The notes: generated by a model not told the origin, from the sequence alone. A DNA stretch of 64,000 nucleotides from Candidatus Microthrix parvicella Bio17-1 (GCF_000299415.1 NZ_AMPG01000004.1:62001-126000); one strand, 5' to 3'. Counted from the first letter of the stretch, positions 30,927 through 40,319 are shown. Translations and numbers: made by a program.

Positions 30927-32360
30927 ATGGAAGACAACCACCGCCGCGACATTGCGTTGTTTCGTTACTCGCTGATCAGAGAGGCTGCTGACCCCGAGCT
31001 GTCCCCAACCGAACGCGGGGCGCTGGTCCGCCGTCTGGCGGCCCGTGAACACGTCGGCCCGACAGGCCAGCGGGTGACCGTTGGGCGTTCGACGTTGGAT
31101 CGTTGGATCCGCCTGTGGCTCGCGGGCGGCTATGACGCTCTGGTGCCCACAGAACGGGCCCGGGCACCTCAGATCCCACCGGTCGTGATCGAAACAGCTG
31201 AACGGCTACGCCGTGAGCAACCAGCGCGGACCGCCGCCCACATCGTCGAGCTGCTTGCCGTCGAGGAGATGGTGGTGTCAGCACGCACGTTGCAACGCCA
31301 TTTCGTTCGGGTCGGGCTGCACCGCAAAGCCCCGACACGTCGGGCGTTCGGCCGGTTCGAAGCTTCAACGATCAACGAGATCTGGACCGGTGACGCGATG
31401 CACGGCCGGTTCCTTGTCGCCGGGGCTCACAAGCCGGTCCTGTTCGCGTTTATCGATGACCACTCGAGGCTGATCGTCGGCTGGAAATGGACGTTGGCCG
31501 AGGACACCCTTCGGGCCGGGAACGCGCTCCGCGAGGGGCTCACCCGAAGGGGTGTCCCGACGGGCTGTTATCTCGATAACGGGTCGCCGTTTGTGTCTGC
31601 CCAGTTCGGTCGGGCTCTCGCCAAGATGGGGATCCGATTGTGGCACTCCAAACCCGGTGAACCCGCCGGGAGAGGGAAGATCGAACGGTTCTTTCGCACG
31701 GTCCGCGACCAGTTCGAAGTCGAGCTCCTCACCGGTGTTGAGACGATGGCCGAGCTCGAACGGCTCTTCGCTGGCTGGGTTGAACAGCACTACCACCGGC
31801 AGATCCATTCCGAAACCGGTCAGACCCCGATCGAACGCTTCGACGCGGCGGCCGCCAACACGCCGCCGGTGTTGCCCTCCGCTGACGCGGTCCGCGAGGC
31901 GTTCTTGTGGTCAGAGACCCGCCTCGTCACCAAAACCGCGACGGTGAGCCTTCACTCCAACCGTTACGAAGTCGAGGCCGCGCTGGTTGGCCGGCACGTC
32001 GAGTTGGTCTTCAACCCGTTCGACCTCACCCGCATCGACGTGTTCTACGAGGACCGTCCCGTCGGCAAAGCCATCCCACACGTCATCACGCGCCACACCC
32101 ACCCCGCAGCACGCCCCGAGCCCGAACCGGACCGGCACCACCACGCAGCCTCAGGGATCGACTACCTCGGCATGATCGCCAACAAGACCGACGACCAACT
32201 CCACCAACAGATCGGAGGCGAACCCGACATCGACTACCAGGCCCTCATCGAGACCACCGACCCCGACCAAATGCCGGGCCAATACCAAATCCCCACCAAC
32301 CCCACCACCAACAGCACCGACCCCGACAGCACCACCATCGAAGAGGACAACCGCCCATGA
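30927..32360 (+). CDS. DDE transposase/integrase (rve core, Mu-type C-terminus)
   Basis: A 477-residue transposase. Residues about 30-150 hold helix-turn-helix DNA-binding segments (STLDRWIRLWLAGGYDAL, SARTLQRHFVRVGLH). The catalytic rve core begins with the first Asp in IWTGDAMHGRF, the second in CYLDNGSPFVS and the Glu in GRGKIERFFRTV, so the DDE triad is intact. A Mu-type beta-barrel follows (VSLHSNRYEVEAALVGRHVE), then a long acidic, low-complexity tail. Its stop overlaps the start of the ATPase gene (ATGA). Confidence 0.9.
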   Translation: MEDNHRRDIALFRYSLIREAADPELSPTERGALVRRLAAREHVGPTGQRVTVGRSTLDRWIRLWLAGGYDALVPTERARAPQIPPVVIETAERLRREQPARTAAHIVELLAVEEMVVSARTLQRHFVRVGLHRKAPTRRAFGRFEASTINEIWTGDAMHGRFLVAGAHKPVLFAFIDDHSRLIVGWKWTLAEDTLRAGNALREGLTRRGVPTGCYLDNGSPFVSAQFGRALAKMGIRLWHSKPGEPAGRGKIERFFRTVRDQFEVELLTGVETMAELERLFAGWVEQHYHRQIHSETGQTPIERFDAAAANTPPVLPSADAVREAFLWSETRLVTKTATVSLHSNRYEVEAALVGRHVELVFNPFDLTRIDVFYEDRPVGKAIPHVITRHTHPAARPEPEPDRHHHAASGIDYLGMIANKTDDQLHQQIGGEPDIDYQALIETTDPDQMPGQYQIPTNPTTNSTDPDSTTIEEDNRP

Positions 32361-33169
32361 GTATCGACGCGCTCCGCACCCACTACGGGTTCACCCGCAT
32401 GCCATTCGGGAAGAACATCGCCCCCGGGATGGTCCATCACCACCAAGCCCACGACCAAGCAGTCGCCCGGATCAGCTGGGCCATCAACGAAACAGCGATC
32501 GGGGTTGTCACCGGTGAGGTCGGCGCCGGCAAAACCCTCGCGATCCGCACCGCGACCGGCGCCCTTGACCCGTCCCGGCATCGGGTCATCTACCTCCCCA
32601 ACCCCGCTGTCGGAACCCGAGGGCTCTACTCCGCGATCGTGACAGCGCTCGGGGGGACACCCCGGTTCCACAAATCGGCGCTCATCCCCCAAGCCACCGA
32701 CGCGCTCGCCGTCGAAACCAACGAACGCAACAAGACCGTTACCGTCATATTTGATGAAGCACATATGTTGCAGAGCGAACAACTCGACGAGATCCGGCTT
32801 CTCACCTCAGCGGACATGGACGCCACCTCACCATTCGCGTGCCTCCTCGTTGGCCAGCCCACCCTCCGCCAACGCATGAAACTCGGGGTGTTCGCCGCGC
32901 TCGACCAACGCATCTCGCTGCGCTGCGAACTCACCGGCATGACCCCCGACGAAACCGCCAGCTACGTGGCGCACCACACCGCCCTCGCCGGGCGGACCGA
33001 CACCCTCTTCAGCGCGGACGCCGTCGGGCTGATCCACCAAACCTCCCGGGGGCTGCCCCGCGCGGTCAACAACCTTGCTGTCCAAGCACTCCTCGCCGCC
33101 TACGCCGCCAACACCGGCATCGTCGACGAATCCTCCGCACGGCAAGCCGTCAAAGAAACCACCGCCTGA
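32357..33169 (+). CDS. ExeA/TniB-like AAA ATPase of the transposon
   Basis: A 270-residue AAA ATPase. The N-terminal HYGFTRMPFGKNIAP is the ExeA-type entry, then Walker A TGEVGAGKT and Walker B VIFDEAHML. Sensor-type positions and RGLPRAVNNLAVQALLAA near the end match the ExeA/TniB class. In such transposons the ATPase binds DNA, picks the target and activates the transposase. It is translationally coupled to the transposase gene by a 4-bp overlap. Confidence 0.88.
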   Translation: MSIDALRTHYGFTRMPFGKNIAPGMVHHHQAHDQAVARISWAINETAIGVVTGEVGAGKTLAIRTATGALDPSRHRVIYLPNPAVGTRGLYSAIVTALGGTPRFHKSALIPQATDALAVETNERNKTVTVIFDEAHMLQSEQLDEIRLLTSADMDATSPFACLLVGQPTLRQRMKLGVFAALDQRISLRCELTGMTPDETASYVAHHTALAGRTDTLFSADAVGLIHQTSRGLPRAVNNLAVQALLAAYAANTGIVDESSARQAVKETTA

Positions 33170-33373
33170 CCCTCCAACCGCCCGCCCCAGCCAAACCCCT
33201 GGACACCCAACATGAGCACCCACACCCCAAAACCATCCTCACCCAAGACGACCGCTCCATCCTCAACCTGGCCGGCGATCAACAGCACGTCAAACGCGTC
33301 CGCCACGCACTCTGGCCCCAACCCGACGGCCCACCCCTCATCACCATCCTCCCTTAACTGGACGGTATTGGGG

Positions 33374-34642
33374 TTAGAGCCGCTCGACGTTGGCGGCATT
33401 TGGGGCAGCCGAGGTGCAGTCGAGCACCCAGGGTGCGGCCGCCACGACGTCGCCCAACCGGAAGTCGCTGTGGGGCACCAGCACGACGACGGCGTCGGCC
33501 GCCGACGCAGCGTCGGTGAGCGCAGCGGCGTCGCCGTCGATGGTCGCCACCCCGTCGGGGAACTGCTCGAACGGCACGTGCGGGTCGGCCAGGGTGACCT
33601 GGGCGCCCAGCGACAGCAGCCCGGCCACGATCGCCCGGGTGGGGGTCTCCCGGGCGTCGGAGGTGTCGGCCTTGTAGGCCAGCCCGCACAGCAGCACGTT
33701 GCGGCCCCGCACCGGCAGCTCCCGATCGTTGAGGCCGGACTGGATGCGACGCACCACGTAGTCGGGCATGTGGTCGTTGACGTCGTTGGCCAGCTCGACG
33801 AACCGGAACGACGTGCCCAGCCGGCGCCGCACCCGCCACGACAGGTAGGTGGGGTCGATCGGCAGGCAGTGCCCACCAACGCCCGGGCCGGGACGGAACG
33901 ACATGAAGCCGAACGGCTTGGTGGCTGCGGCGGTGACCGCATCGCCGATGTCGATGTCGAGGTCGTGGGCAAACATGGCCAGCTCGTTGACCAGCGCGAT
34001 GTTGACGTGGCGAAACGTGTTCTCGAGCAGCTTGGTGAGCTCGGCCACCTCGGTGGAGCCCACCGGCACCACCGTCTCGACGAAGGCGCCGTAGAACGCA
34101 GCCACCGCATCGGTGGAGCGCTGATCGATACCGCCCACCACCTTGGGGGTGTTCTCCAGGCGCCACGTGCGGTTGCCCGGGTCGATGCGCTCCGGGCTGT
34201 AACCCAGGTGGAAGTCGATGCCGGCCCGCAGGCCGCTCCTGGCCTCGAGGATGGGCCCGACCACCTCGGTGGTCGTACCCGGCCAGGTGGTGGACTCCAG
34301 CACGACCAGACCGCCGGTTTTTAACATGCCGCCCACCATGGCGGCGGCGGCCTCGACCGCCCCCAGGTCGGGGGCACCGTCGGTGAGCGGCGTGGGCACG
34401 GTGATGACCGCCACGTCGAAGCCATCCACCTCGGCCGGGTTGGACACCGCCCGGTAGCGGCCGCTGTCGAGGGCGGCCCGCACGGTGGCCGACGGAATGT
34501 CCTCCACGTGGGATCCGCCACCGGTGAGCAGGTCGGTCTTGGCCGGGTCGGTGTCGAACCCGGTGACGTGAAAGCCGGCTGAGACGGCCGCCATGGAGAC
34601 GGGCAGACCGACGTAACCCTGGCCGACGAGCAACACGTTCAT
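33374..34642 (-). CDS. nucleotide-sugar dehydrogenase (UDP-glucose/ManNAc type)
   Basis: A 422-residue enzyme that oxidises a UDP-sugar to its uronate with two NAD. The N-terminal Rossmann motif GQGYVG is at 7-12. The catalytic Cys lies in GPGVGGHCLPIDP, and the C-terminal UDP-binding domain includes GLAYKADTSDARETP. It resembles WecC/TuaD-type dehydrogenases; which sugar is used is not certain. The transposon's right end lies just past its stop. Together with the CapD-like gene 2.5 kb upstream it suggests surface polysaccharide synthesis. Confidence 0.9.
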   Translation of the reverse strand: MNVLLVGQGYVGLPVSMAAVSAGFHVTGFDTDPAKTDLLTGGGSHVEDIPSATVRAALDSGRYRAVSNPAEVDGFDVAVITVPTPLTDGAPDLGAVEAAAAMVGGMLKTGGLVVLESTTWPGTTTEVVGPILEARSGLRAGIDFHLGYSPERIDPGNRTWRLENTPKVVGGIDQRSTDAVAAFYGAFVETVVPVGSTEVAELTKLLENTFRHVNIALVNELAMFAHDLDIDIGDAVTAAATKPFGFMSFRPGPGVGGHCLPIDPTYLSWRVRRRLGTSFRFVELANDVNDHMPDYVVRRIQSGLNDRELPVRGRNVLLCGLAYKADTSDARETPTRAIVAGLLSLGAQVTLADPHVPFEQFPDGVATIDGDAAALTDAASAADAVVVLVPHSDFRLGDVVAAAPWVLDCTSAAPNAANVERL

Positions 34643-34661
34643 GATGGGGGTTCCCTGTTTG

Positions 34662-35846
34662 TTAAACGCCGAAGATGCCGACGAAGCTGACCATCTCGCC
34701 CGGGTAGCCACCCAGGTTGTGGGTGAGGCCGAGGCCCCGGTCGGCGGTGGCGATGCGGCGGTCCTCGGGGGCCTCGCCCCGCAGCTGCAACCACAGCTCG
34801 TAGATCATGCGCAGGCCGGAGGCGCCGACCGGGTGGCCAAAGCTCTTCAGGCCGCCGTCGGAGTTGATGGGCAGGTCGCCCTTGAGGTCGAAGACGCCGT
34901 CGGTGACGTCGGTGTAGGCCTCGCCGCGCTTGGAGAAGCCCAGGTCCTCCATCAGCACCAGCTCGGTGGGCGTGAAGCAGTCGTGCACCTCGGCCATGGC
35001 AAGCTCGGTGCGGGGGTCGGTGATACCGGCCTGCGCGTAGGCGTCCTCGCCGGCGGCGACGCACTCGGGGAACGTGGTGTAGTCGTAGTCGGGGTCCAAC
35101 AGGCCCGAGCCGTTGCCGGCCACCAGGCTGAGCGCCTTGATGTACAGCGGGTTGTCGCAGTACTTGTGCGCATCCTCGGCCCGCACGATCATCGCCGCGG
35201 ACGACCCGTCGGCCACACCGGCGCAGTCGAACACGCCGAGGCGCCCGGCCACCGCCGGCATGGCGCAGATGGCGTCGACGTCCATCTCCTTGCGGAACTG
35301 GGCCAGCGGGTTGCGGGCGCCGTTGTAGTGGTTCTTCGAGGCGATCGTGGCCAGCACGCGGCGCAGGTCGTCCTCGTCGATGCCGTAGCGGCGGGCGTAC
35401 GCGGGTGCGACCAGCGAGAACATGGCGGCGGCGGTGAGGGTGCGCTGGGTGCCATCGGTGGGGTACGGGAAGGCGTTGAGGCCCTGATAACCGCCGTCCT
35501 TCACCTTCTCGACGCCGACCGCCAGGGCGGTGTCGTAGGCGCCGGACGCGACGGCGTAGGCGGCGTTGCGCAGCGCCTCGGAGCCGGTGGCGCAGTAGTT
35601 CTCCACCCGGCTGACCGGCTTGCCCTCCAGCTTGAGTGGACCTGCGGCCATCATGCCCGAGGCGCCCGACTGGGAGGTGCCAAGCCAGTAGGCGTCGATG
35701 TCGTTGGGGGTGAGGCCGACGGCGCCGGTGGTCTGGGTGACCGCATCGACCAGCAGGTCGTCGGCACCCTTGTCCCAGTGCTCCTTGAAGGGTGTGCACC
35801 CCATCGAGACGATGGCGACCTGATCGGAGATGCCGTGCGAACTCAT
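34662..35846 (-). CDS. SCP-x-type thiolase / acetyl-CoA acetyltransferase
   Basis: A 394-residue thiolase-fold enzyme of the lipid-transfer/SCP-x branch. The nucleophile Cys85 is in ENYCATGSEALRN, the His/Cys pair in AEVHDCFTPTE, and the C-terminal His in FGHPVGASG. It probably cleaves or forms acyl-CoA thioesters. It is encoded directly after a KAS-like/DUF35 gene with a 4-bp overlap (ATGA); thiolase plus DUF35 partners act together in steroid side-chain retro-aldol enzymes. That analogy is from family knowledge. Confidence 0.9.
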   Translation of the reverse strand: MSSHGISDQVAIVSMGCTPFKEHWDKGADDLLVDAVTQTTGAVGLTPNDIDAYWLGTSQSGASGMMAAGPLKLEGKPVSRVENYCATGSEALRNAAYAVASGAYDTALAVGVEKVKDGGYQGLNAFPYPTDGTQRTLTAAAMFSLVAPAYARRYGIDEDDLRRVLATIASKNHYNGARNPLAQFRKEMDVDAICAMPAVAGRLGVFDCAGVADGSSAAMIVRAEDAHKYCDNPLYIKALSLVAGNGSGLLDPDYDYTTFPECVAAGEDAYAQAGITDPRTELAMAEVHDCFTPTELVLMEDLGFSKRGEAYTDVTDGVFDLKGDLPINSDGGLKSFGHPVGASGLRMIYELWLQLRGEAPEDRRIATADRGLGLTHNLGGYPGEMVSFVGIFGV

Positions 35847-37255
35847 GATTGCGCTCCCGCTTGCTCACCCGTTCTGACCAGGCGGCCCTTCCAGAAGTAG
35901 TTGGCGATGCCCTCGGCCATGTTGAGCCGACGGAAGGTCATCTCCACCTTGGAGCCCACCTCCACCTCGTCGGGGCGGCAGTCGGTGAGCTCCACCGGCA
36001 GGCGGCCGCCGCCGTCGAAGTCGACCACCGCAAACACCACCGGGGGGGACTGCGAGTACACCAGCTTGTCGACCGTGAAGGTGACGATCGTGGCCTGCAC
36101 GTCGGCCATCGGTGCGGGCTCCATGTCGTCGAGGGCCTGGCCCTTGAACGACACCCGGGCCGGGGGCAGGTGCAGTGCGCCGCTGGTGCGGTCGCGGCTG
36201 CCGACGAAGCCGTACTTCCAGTCGGCGTGCCGCGCCGCGGCGGAGGCCGACGGGCGGTTGGGCGGGGGGCGGTTGGGCGGCTGCTGGGTGAGCACGCCTC
36301 GCCACGCCATGAAGCGGGAGTAGGCGAGGTTGTCATCACCGGTGGCCACCTGCTGGGCAATGGTGCGGTGGCCGGCGTTCTCTGCCTTGGTGCCGGTCGC
36401 CCGGAACGCAACTGCGTCGGCGCCGTCGGCCAGGTGCAGGATGACAACGGTGGCGCCGGCGTCGTGGCGCTCGAGGGCGTCGATGAGGCGCAGCAGCGGG
36501 TCGGTGCCGCCGGTGTTGCCGACGGTGGCGGCCAGCGGGTTGGCGTCGGCCCCCACCTTGCGGCCGACCGCCTTCACCGCCCGGCCGGAGCAGCCGGTGA
36601 CGATCAGCTCGGCGACGTCGCCACGGGGCAGGCTGAGCTGTTCGAGCAGGCGGTCGAGTGCGCCCAGTGCGGCTGCGGTGAGCTGACCCTCGCCGAAGCG
36701 CTCCTCCCACGCCCGGGCGTTGGGCTCGTCGGGCAGGCGCCAGCGGTCAAGGAACTCGCGCGAGGCGCTGGCCGAGCCGAGAAACTCTGCCAGTAACGGA
36801 CCGTCGGCCTCGTCGCCGAGCAGCAGGGCGGCGCCGGCGTCGCCGCCGTCGACCTCGTCCGGGGAGCCGGGCAGGCCGGTGCGGATGTCGGCGGCGGTCA
36901 CCAGCACCCGCTGGGTGCCGCAGGCGGCGGCGATGAGCGCGCCGAGGCCGGAGCGGGCGGCCCCACCGAAGTCGAGCGCGGGCACCGACTCGTCGAGGCG
37001 CAGCGCGGCGTGGATCACGCCGGCGTTGGACTTCTCCAGGTAGGTGGGTTCGGCCGTTGCGAACCACAGCGCTTCAGGTTGCAGCGCTTCGATCGCCTGA
37101 CGGCTTGCTGCTACCGCCAGGGTGGACGTGTCCTCGTCGAAGGACGCCACCGCCCGGGAACCCTTGGCGCCGCCGGAGCCGAGAAACGACCCGATGGCCG
37201 AGCGTTGGAGTCGGTTGTGGGGGATCGAGGCCCCGGAGGAGAGAATGCCGCGCAC
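35843..37255 (-). CDS. KAS III/HMG-CoA-synthase-like protein fused to a DUF35 OB domain
   Basis: A 470-residue fusion. Residues 1-330 are a thiolase-fold synthase-like half (TLAVAASRQAIEALQ, FATAEPTYLEKSNAGVIHAA, LIVTGCSGRAVKAVGRKVGA, GNTGGTDPLLRLIDALE). Residues 340-460 are a DUF35-type domain with a short Tyr/Trp-rich entry and an OB fold (VVFAVVDFDGGGRLPVELT). At the active-site position of related synthases the motif here is GGAARSGLGAL (97-107), with Arg or Ala where Cys is expected. The first half may thus be non-catalytic and structural, supporting the thiolase. Confidence 0.8.
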   Translation of the reverse strand: MRGILSSGASIPHNRLQRSAIGSFLGSGGAKGSRAVASFDEDTSTLAVAASRQAIEALQPEALWFATAEPTYLEKSNAGVIHAALRLDESVPALDFGGAARSGLGALIAAACGTQRVLVTAADIRTGLPGSPDEVDGGDAGAALLLGDEADGPLLAEFLGSASASREFLDRWRLPDEPNARAWEERFGEGQLTAAALGALDRLLEQLSLPRGDVAELIVTGCSGRAVKAVGRKVGADANPLAATVGNTGGTDPLLRLIDALERHDAGATVVILHLADGADAVAFRATGTKAENAGHRTIAQQVATGDDNLAYSRFMAWRGVLTQQPPNRPPPNRPSASAAARHADWKYGFVGSRDRTSGALHLPPARVSFKGQALDDMEPAPMADVQATIVTFTVDKLVYSQSPPVVFAVVDFDGGGRLPVELTDCRPDEVEVGSKVEMTFRRLNMAEGIANYFWKGRLVRTGEQAGAQS

Positions 37256-37264
37256 GGCGGGAGG

Positions 37265-39133
37265 CTAACCCGTCACCTGACGGAGTGTCAGAACCGAACC
37301 GTCGTCAGGTTTGCGTGATTCCCTCGCCGAGATCCACCCGGGGGCCACCTCGCGGATCTGGTCGCACAGCACCTGCCGCTCGTCGTCGCTGTAGGGCGCG
37401 ACCGGCACGTGGGAGATCAGCGGGTGGTGCGGGCGGGCGGCGTCCTCGTCGAGCGACGTCAGCACCTCGTGCAGTTTTTCGCCGGGGCGCAGGCCGGTGA
37501 ACACCACGTCGACCGGCGGGTCGGCCTCGTTGGCCAGGCGGTGGGCGACGTCGGCGATCTTCACCGGCTCGCCCATGTCGAGCACCAGCACCTCGCCCGA
37601 GCTGCCCACCGCACCGGCGTCGATCACCAGGCCGACCGCCTCTTCGACGGTCATGAAGTAGCGGGTGGCGTCCGGGTCGGTCACCGTCACCGGCCCACCG
37701 GCGGCGATTTGTCGGCGGAAGGTGGGCAGCATCGAGCCGCGGCTGCCCAGCACGTTGCCGAAGCGCACCGACAGGTAGGTGCCGGGACGGCCCGAAGCGG
37801 CGAAGCTGGCGGTGAGACGCTCGGCCTGGCGCTTGGTGAGGCCCAACACCGAGGTGGGGTCGGCCGCCTTGTCGGTCGACACGTTGACCACCCGTTCGAC
37901 GCCGGCGGCCGCGGCGGCCTCCAGCACGTTGAGCGAGCCCAGCGTGTTGGTTTTGAAGCCCTCGTCCGGGTTCTGTTCCAACAGCGGCAGGTGCTTGAGC
38001 GCAGCGGCGTGAAACACCACCTGGGGGCGGTGGGTCTCGAATACCTCGACCATGCGCTGGGCGTCGCGCACCGAGGCGATGACCAACGCCCGGTTGTCCA
38101 ACAGCCCGTGGCCGTCCAGGCTGATCTGGAGCTCCTGAAGCGACGTGTCGTCGATGTCGAGCATCACCAGGCTGGCCGGATCGAACTGGCGGATCTGGCG
38201 ACACAGCTCCGAGCCGATCGAACCGCCCGCACCGGTGACGAGCACCCGCTTGTCGCTGAGGTAGTTGGAGATGTCCATCAGCCCGGTGCGCACCTGGTCG
38301 CGGCCGAGCAGGTCCTGGGTGGACACCGGCTTGAAGTCCTTCACCGTGACCGAGCCGAACAGCTGGGTGACCGGCGGCAGGTTGAGCACCTCGAGGCCGC
38401 AGTCGCGGGCGTCCCGCCCGATCGACGCCCACTCGTCGGGCGACGTGGTTGGCATGGCCATCACCAGCACCTCGGCGCCGGTGGCCGTGGCCACCCGGGC
38501 CAGATCGGCCCGCGTGCCCAGCACCGACACCGACCGCACGCGCAGGTTGGCCAGCCGCTTGTCGTCGTCGAGCAGGCCCACCGGGTAGAGGTCGGAGTCC
38601 TCGTTCAACATGGCATCGATCACGCGGCTGCCCGCCGTGCCGGCGCCGAACACCAGCGCCGGACGCCGGCCCTCGCGGGAGTTGCCGGCCGCACGCAGCT
38701 TCTCGCCGGCCGAGCGCAGCGCGAGGCGCACGCCCAGCTGCATAAAGCCGGCCAGCGGCCCGGCCAACAGCACGGCGGCCACCTGGCGGCGGGCGTCGGT
38801 GATGAGCAGGGTGCACAGCACCAGACCGAGCGTGGTGATCGTGGCGGCCCGCGCCACCCGGTGGACCTCCTCGACCGAACCGGCGCGCCAGGCCTTGCGG
38901 TACAGGCCGACCGCCCAACCGGCGGCCATCTGAAGCCCGGCCGCCAGCAGGGCCAGGCCCAGCGCGACGCCGATGTCGAACGCCTTGCGGGATTCGATGA
39001 AGGCCAGCGACGAGGTGGCGAGCACGGCGAAGAACCACGAGAGCGAGTCGAGCGAGCCCATGACCGCGCGCCGATGCACGCCGCCGAGCCGCTCGATGAG
39101 TGCCGTCGACCTTGGGCCGAGGGGAGTAGCCAT
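37265..39133 (-). CDS. CapD/PglF-type nucleotide-sugar 4,6-dehydratase, membrane-anchored
   Basis: A 622-residue polysaccharide biosynthesis protein. N-terminal membrane helices (about residues 24-140) precede a CoA-binding-like Rossmann region (ALVFGAGTAGSRVIDAML). The catalytic SDR domain has the NAD motif GAGGSIGSE, the substrate motif FHAAALKHLPLLE, and VSTDKAADPTSVLGLTKRQAE. The active-site residue that is Met in many members (MxxxK) is Leu here. These enzymes make 4-keto sugars from UDP-GlcNAc for glycans. ATG at 39133 is chosen since GGAAGG lies 7-10 bases upstream. Confidence 0.9.
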   Translation of the reverse strand: MATPLGPRSTALIERLGGVHRRAVMGSLDSLSWFFAVLATSSLAFIESRKAFDIGVALGLALLAAGLQMAAGWAVGLYRKAWRAGSVEEVHRVARAATITTLGLVLCTLLITDARRQVAAVLLAGPLAGFMQLGVRLALRSAGEKLRAAGNSREGRRPALVFGAGTAGSRVIDAMLNEDSDLYPVGLLDDDKRLANLRVRSVSVLGTRADLARVATATGAEVLVMAMPTTSPDEWASIGRDARDCGLEVLNLPPVTQLFGSVTVKDFKPVSTQDLLGRDQVRTGLMDISNYLSDKRVLVTGAGGSIGSELCRQIRQFDPASLVMLDIDDTSLQELQISLDGHGLLDNRALVIASVRDAQRMVEVFETHRPQVVFHAAALKHLPLLEQNPDEGFKTNTLGSLNVLEAAAAAGVERVVNVSTDKAADPTSVLGLTKRQAERLTASFAASGRPGTYLSVRFGNVLGSRGSMLPTFRRQIAAGGPVTVTDPDATRYFMTVEEAVGLVIDAGAVGSSGEVLVLDMGEPVKIADVAHRLANEADPPVDVVFTGLRPGEKLHEVLTSLDEDAARPHHPLISHVPVAPYSDDERQVLCDQIREVAPGWISARESRKPDDGSVLTLRQVTG

Positions 39134-39281
39134 GGGGGAGACCTTCCGGAAGGGGACGCCGCACCCACCCTTACGGCGTTTACTAACAACGTATCGGGGG
39201 CACTCACCCAGAGCGAGAGCCTGAGCACATCCCTGCGAACTCAACCTAGTACCGTATGAGGTTCAATTTCCACTCGGGTGC

Positions 39282-40319
39282 CTACAGCCAGCCGGACCGT
39301 CGAAATCCCCGGTACAGGGCAAAACAAATGGCCGCCATGAGGCTGAGGATCAGCGGATAGCCGATTTGAGACTCGAGCTCGGGCATGTGGCTGAAGTTCA
39401 TGCCGTAAATGCCGGCGATCATCGTGGGCACCGCCAGGATCGACACCCAGGCCGACATTTTGCGCATGTCCTCGTTCTGGCGCAGCGACACCTGGGTGAG
39501 GTTGGCCTCCAGCGCCGAGCTGAGCAGCGCGCGGGCATTGGCTGAGCGGTCGACGACGTCGGCCAGGTGGTCGGCCACATCGCGCAGGTAGGGCTTGGCG
39601 CCCTCGGGCACCTCGTCGCCGTCCATCAGTGCGGCCACCTGCTCGCGCACCGGGCTGGTGGCCCGCTGGGTCTGCAACACCTCACGCAGCAGGTAGTAGA
39701 GCCGCTCGGTGGGCTGGCCGGGGCGGACGCCCTGGGCGAACACCTGGGTCTCCACCTCGTCGATGTCGTTCTCGATGCCGTCCAACACCGGGCCGTAGGC
39801 GTCGACGACCTCATCGAGGATGCTCACCAGCACTGCGGCAGGGCCGTAGTGCAGCCGTTCGGGGTGGGTCTCCATGCGCCGACGAACCCCCTCGAGACGC
39901 ACCGCGTCGCCAATGCGCACCACGACGACGAAGTCATCACCGAGCAGCACGGTGATCTGCCCGAAGTCCACCTCCTCGGTGGCATCCAGGTAGCGGGCCG
40001 TGCGCAACACCATCGACAACGTGCCCTCGATGCGCTCCACCTTGGGACGCTCCCGTGGCGAGAGCGCGTCCTCGATGGTCAGGGGATGAATATCGAACGC
40101 TTCACGCACCTGGGCCAGCTCGGAGGCCAGCGGGTTTGCCAGCCCCACCCACGCGAACTCGCGGGGTACGGGACGCTCGCCATCGACGCTGTCGTGGTCG
40201 ACGCCGCCCGGCTCGTGCTCCGTCGGGGGCGGCGTGGCCAACTCGGCCGCCACCGACGCGGGCGTGCGGTCGCCCGCCAAGCGGACGCCGTCGCGGTACA
40301 CCGCGCAATCAACAATCAT
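39282..40319 (-). CDS. corA: CorA-family magnesium/cobalt transporter
   Basis: A 345-residue CorA channel. The long cytosolic N-terminal domain is typical, and two C-terminal helices carry the selectivity motif YGMNF (GIYGMNFSHMPELE), ending in a basic tail. It is a homopentameric Mg2+ channel in the cytoplasmic membrane. The gene starts at an ATG at 40319 and is 46 bp downstream of a glutamine-synthetase-like gene on the same strand. Confidence 0.94.
   Translation of the reverse strand: MIVDCAVYRDGVRLAGDRTPASVAAELATPPPTEHEPGGVDHDSVDGERPVPREFAWVGLANPLASELAQVREAFDIHPLTIEDALSPRERPKVERIEGTLSMVLRTARYLDATEEVDFGQITVLLGDDFVVVVRIGDAVRLEGVRRRMETHPERLHYGPAAVLVSILDEVVDAYGPVLDGIENDIDEVETQVFAQGVRPGQPTERLYYLLREVLQTQRATSPVREQVAALMDGDEVPEGAKPYLRDVADHLADVVDRSANARALLSSALEANLTQVSLRQNEDMRKMSAWVSILAVPTMIAGIYGMNFSHMPELESQIGYPLILSLMAAICFALYRGFRRSGWL

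Larger units (their letters stand above)
30118..33375 (+). mobile_element. three-gene DDE transposon (about 3.2 kb)
   Basis: A unit of three same-strand genes: zinc-finger/HTH protein, DDE transposase with Mu-type C-terminus, and ExeA/TniB-like AAA ATPase. It interrupts the preceding pseudogene. The left edge has TGAGGATGGGG twice (30119 and 30153). The right edge near 33341-33365 has a similar, inverted CACCATCCTCCC motif, giving imperfect terminal inverted repeats (about 13 of 20 positions). Exact ends and target duplication could not be fixed. Transposase plus ATPase target selector recalls Tn5053/Tn552/Mu-type elements, not a simple IS. Confidence 0.75.

Noticed and set aside
33212-33357. 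A small ORF at the right edge of the transposon
   Set aside because: Two frames are open but neither has a ribosome site plus a conserved product; the region looks like the transposon end.
37409-39259. A 616-codon frame antisense to the CapD-like gene
   Set aside because: The opposite strand encodes a full dehydratase with all motifs; the antisense product is low-complexity and unlike known proteins.
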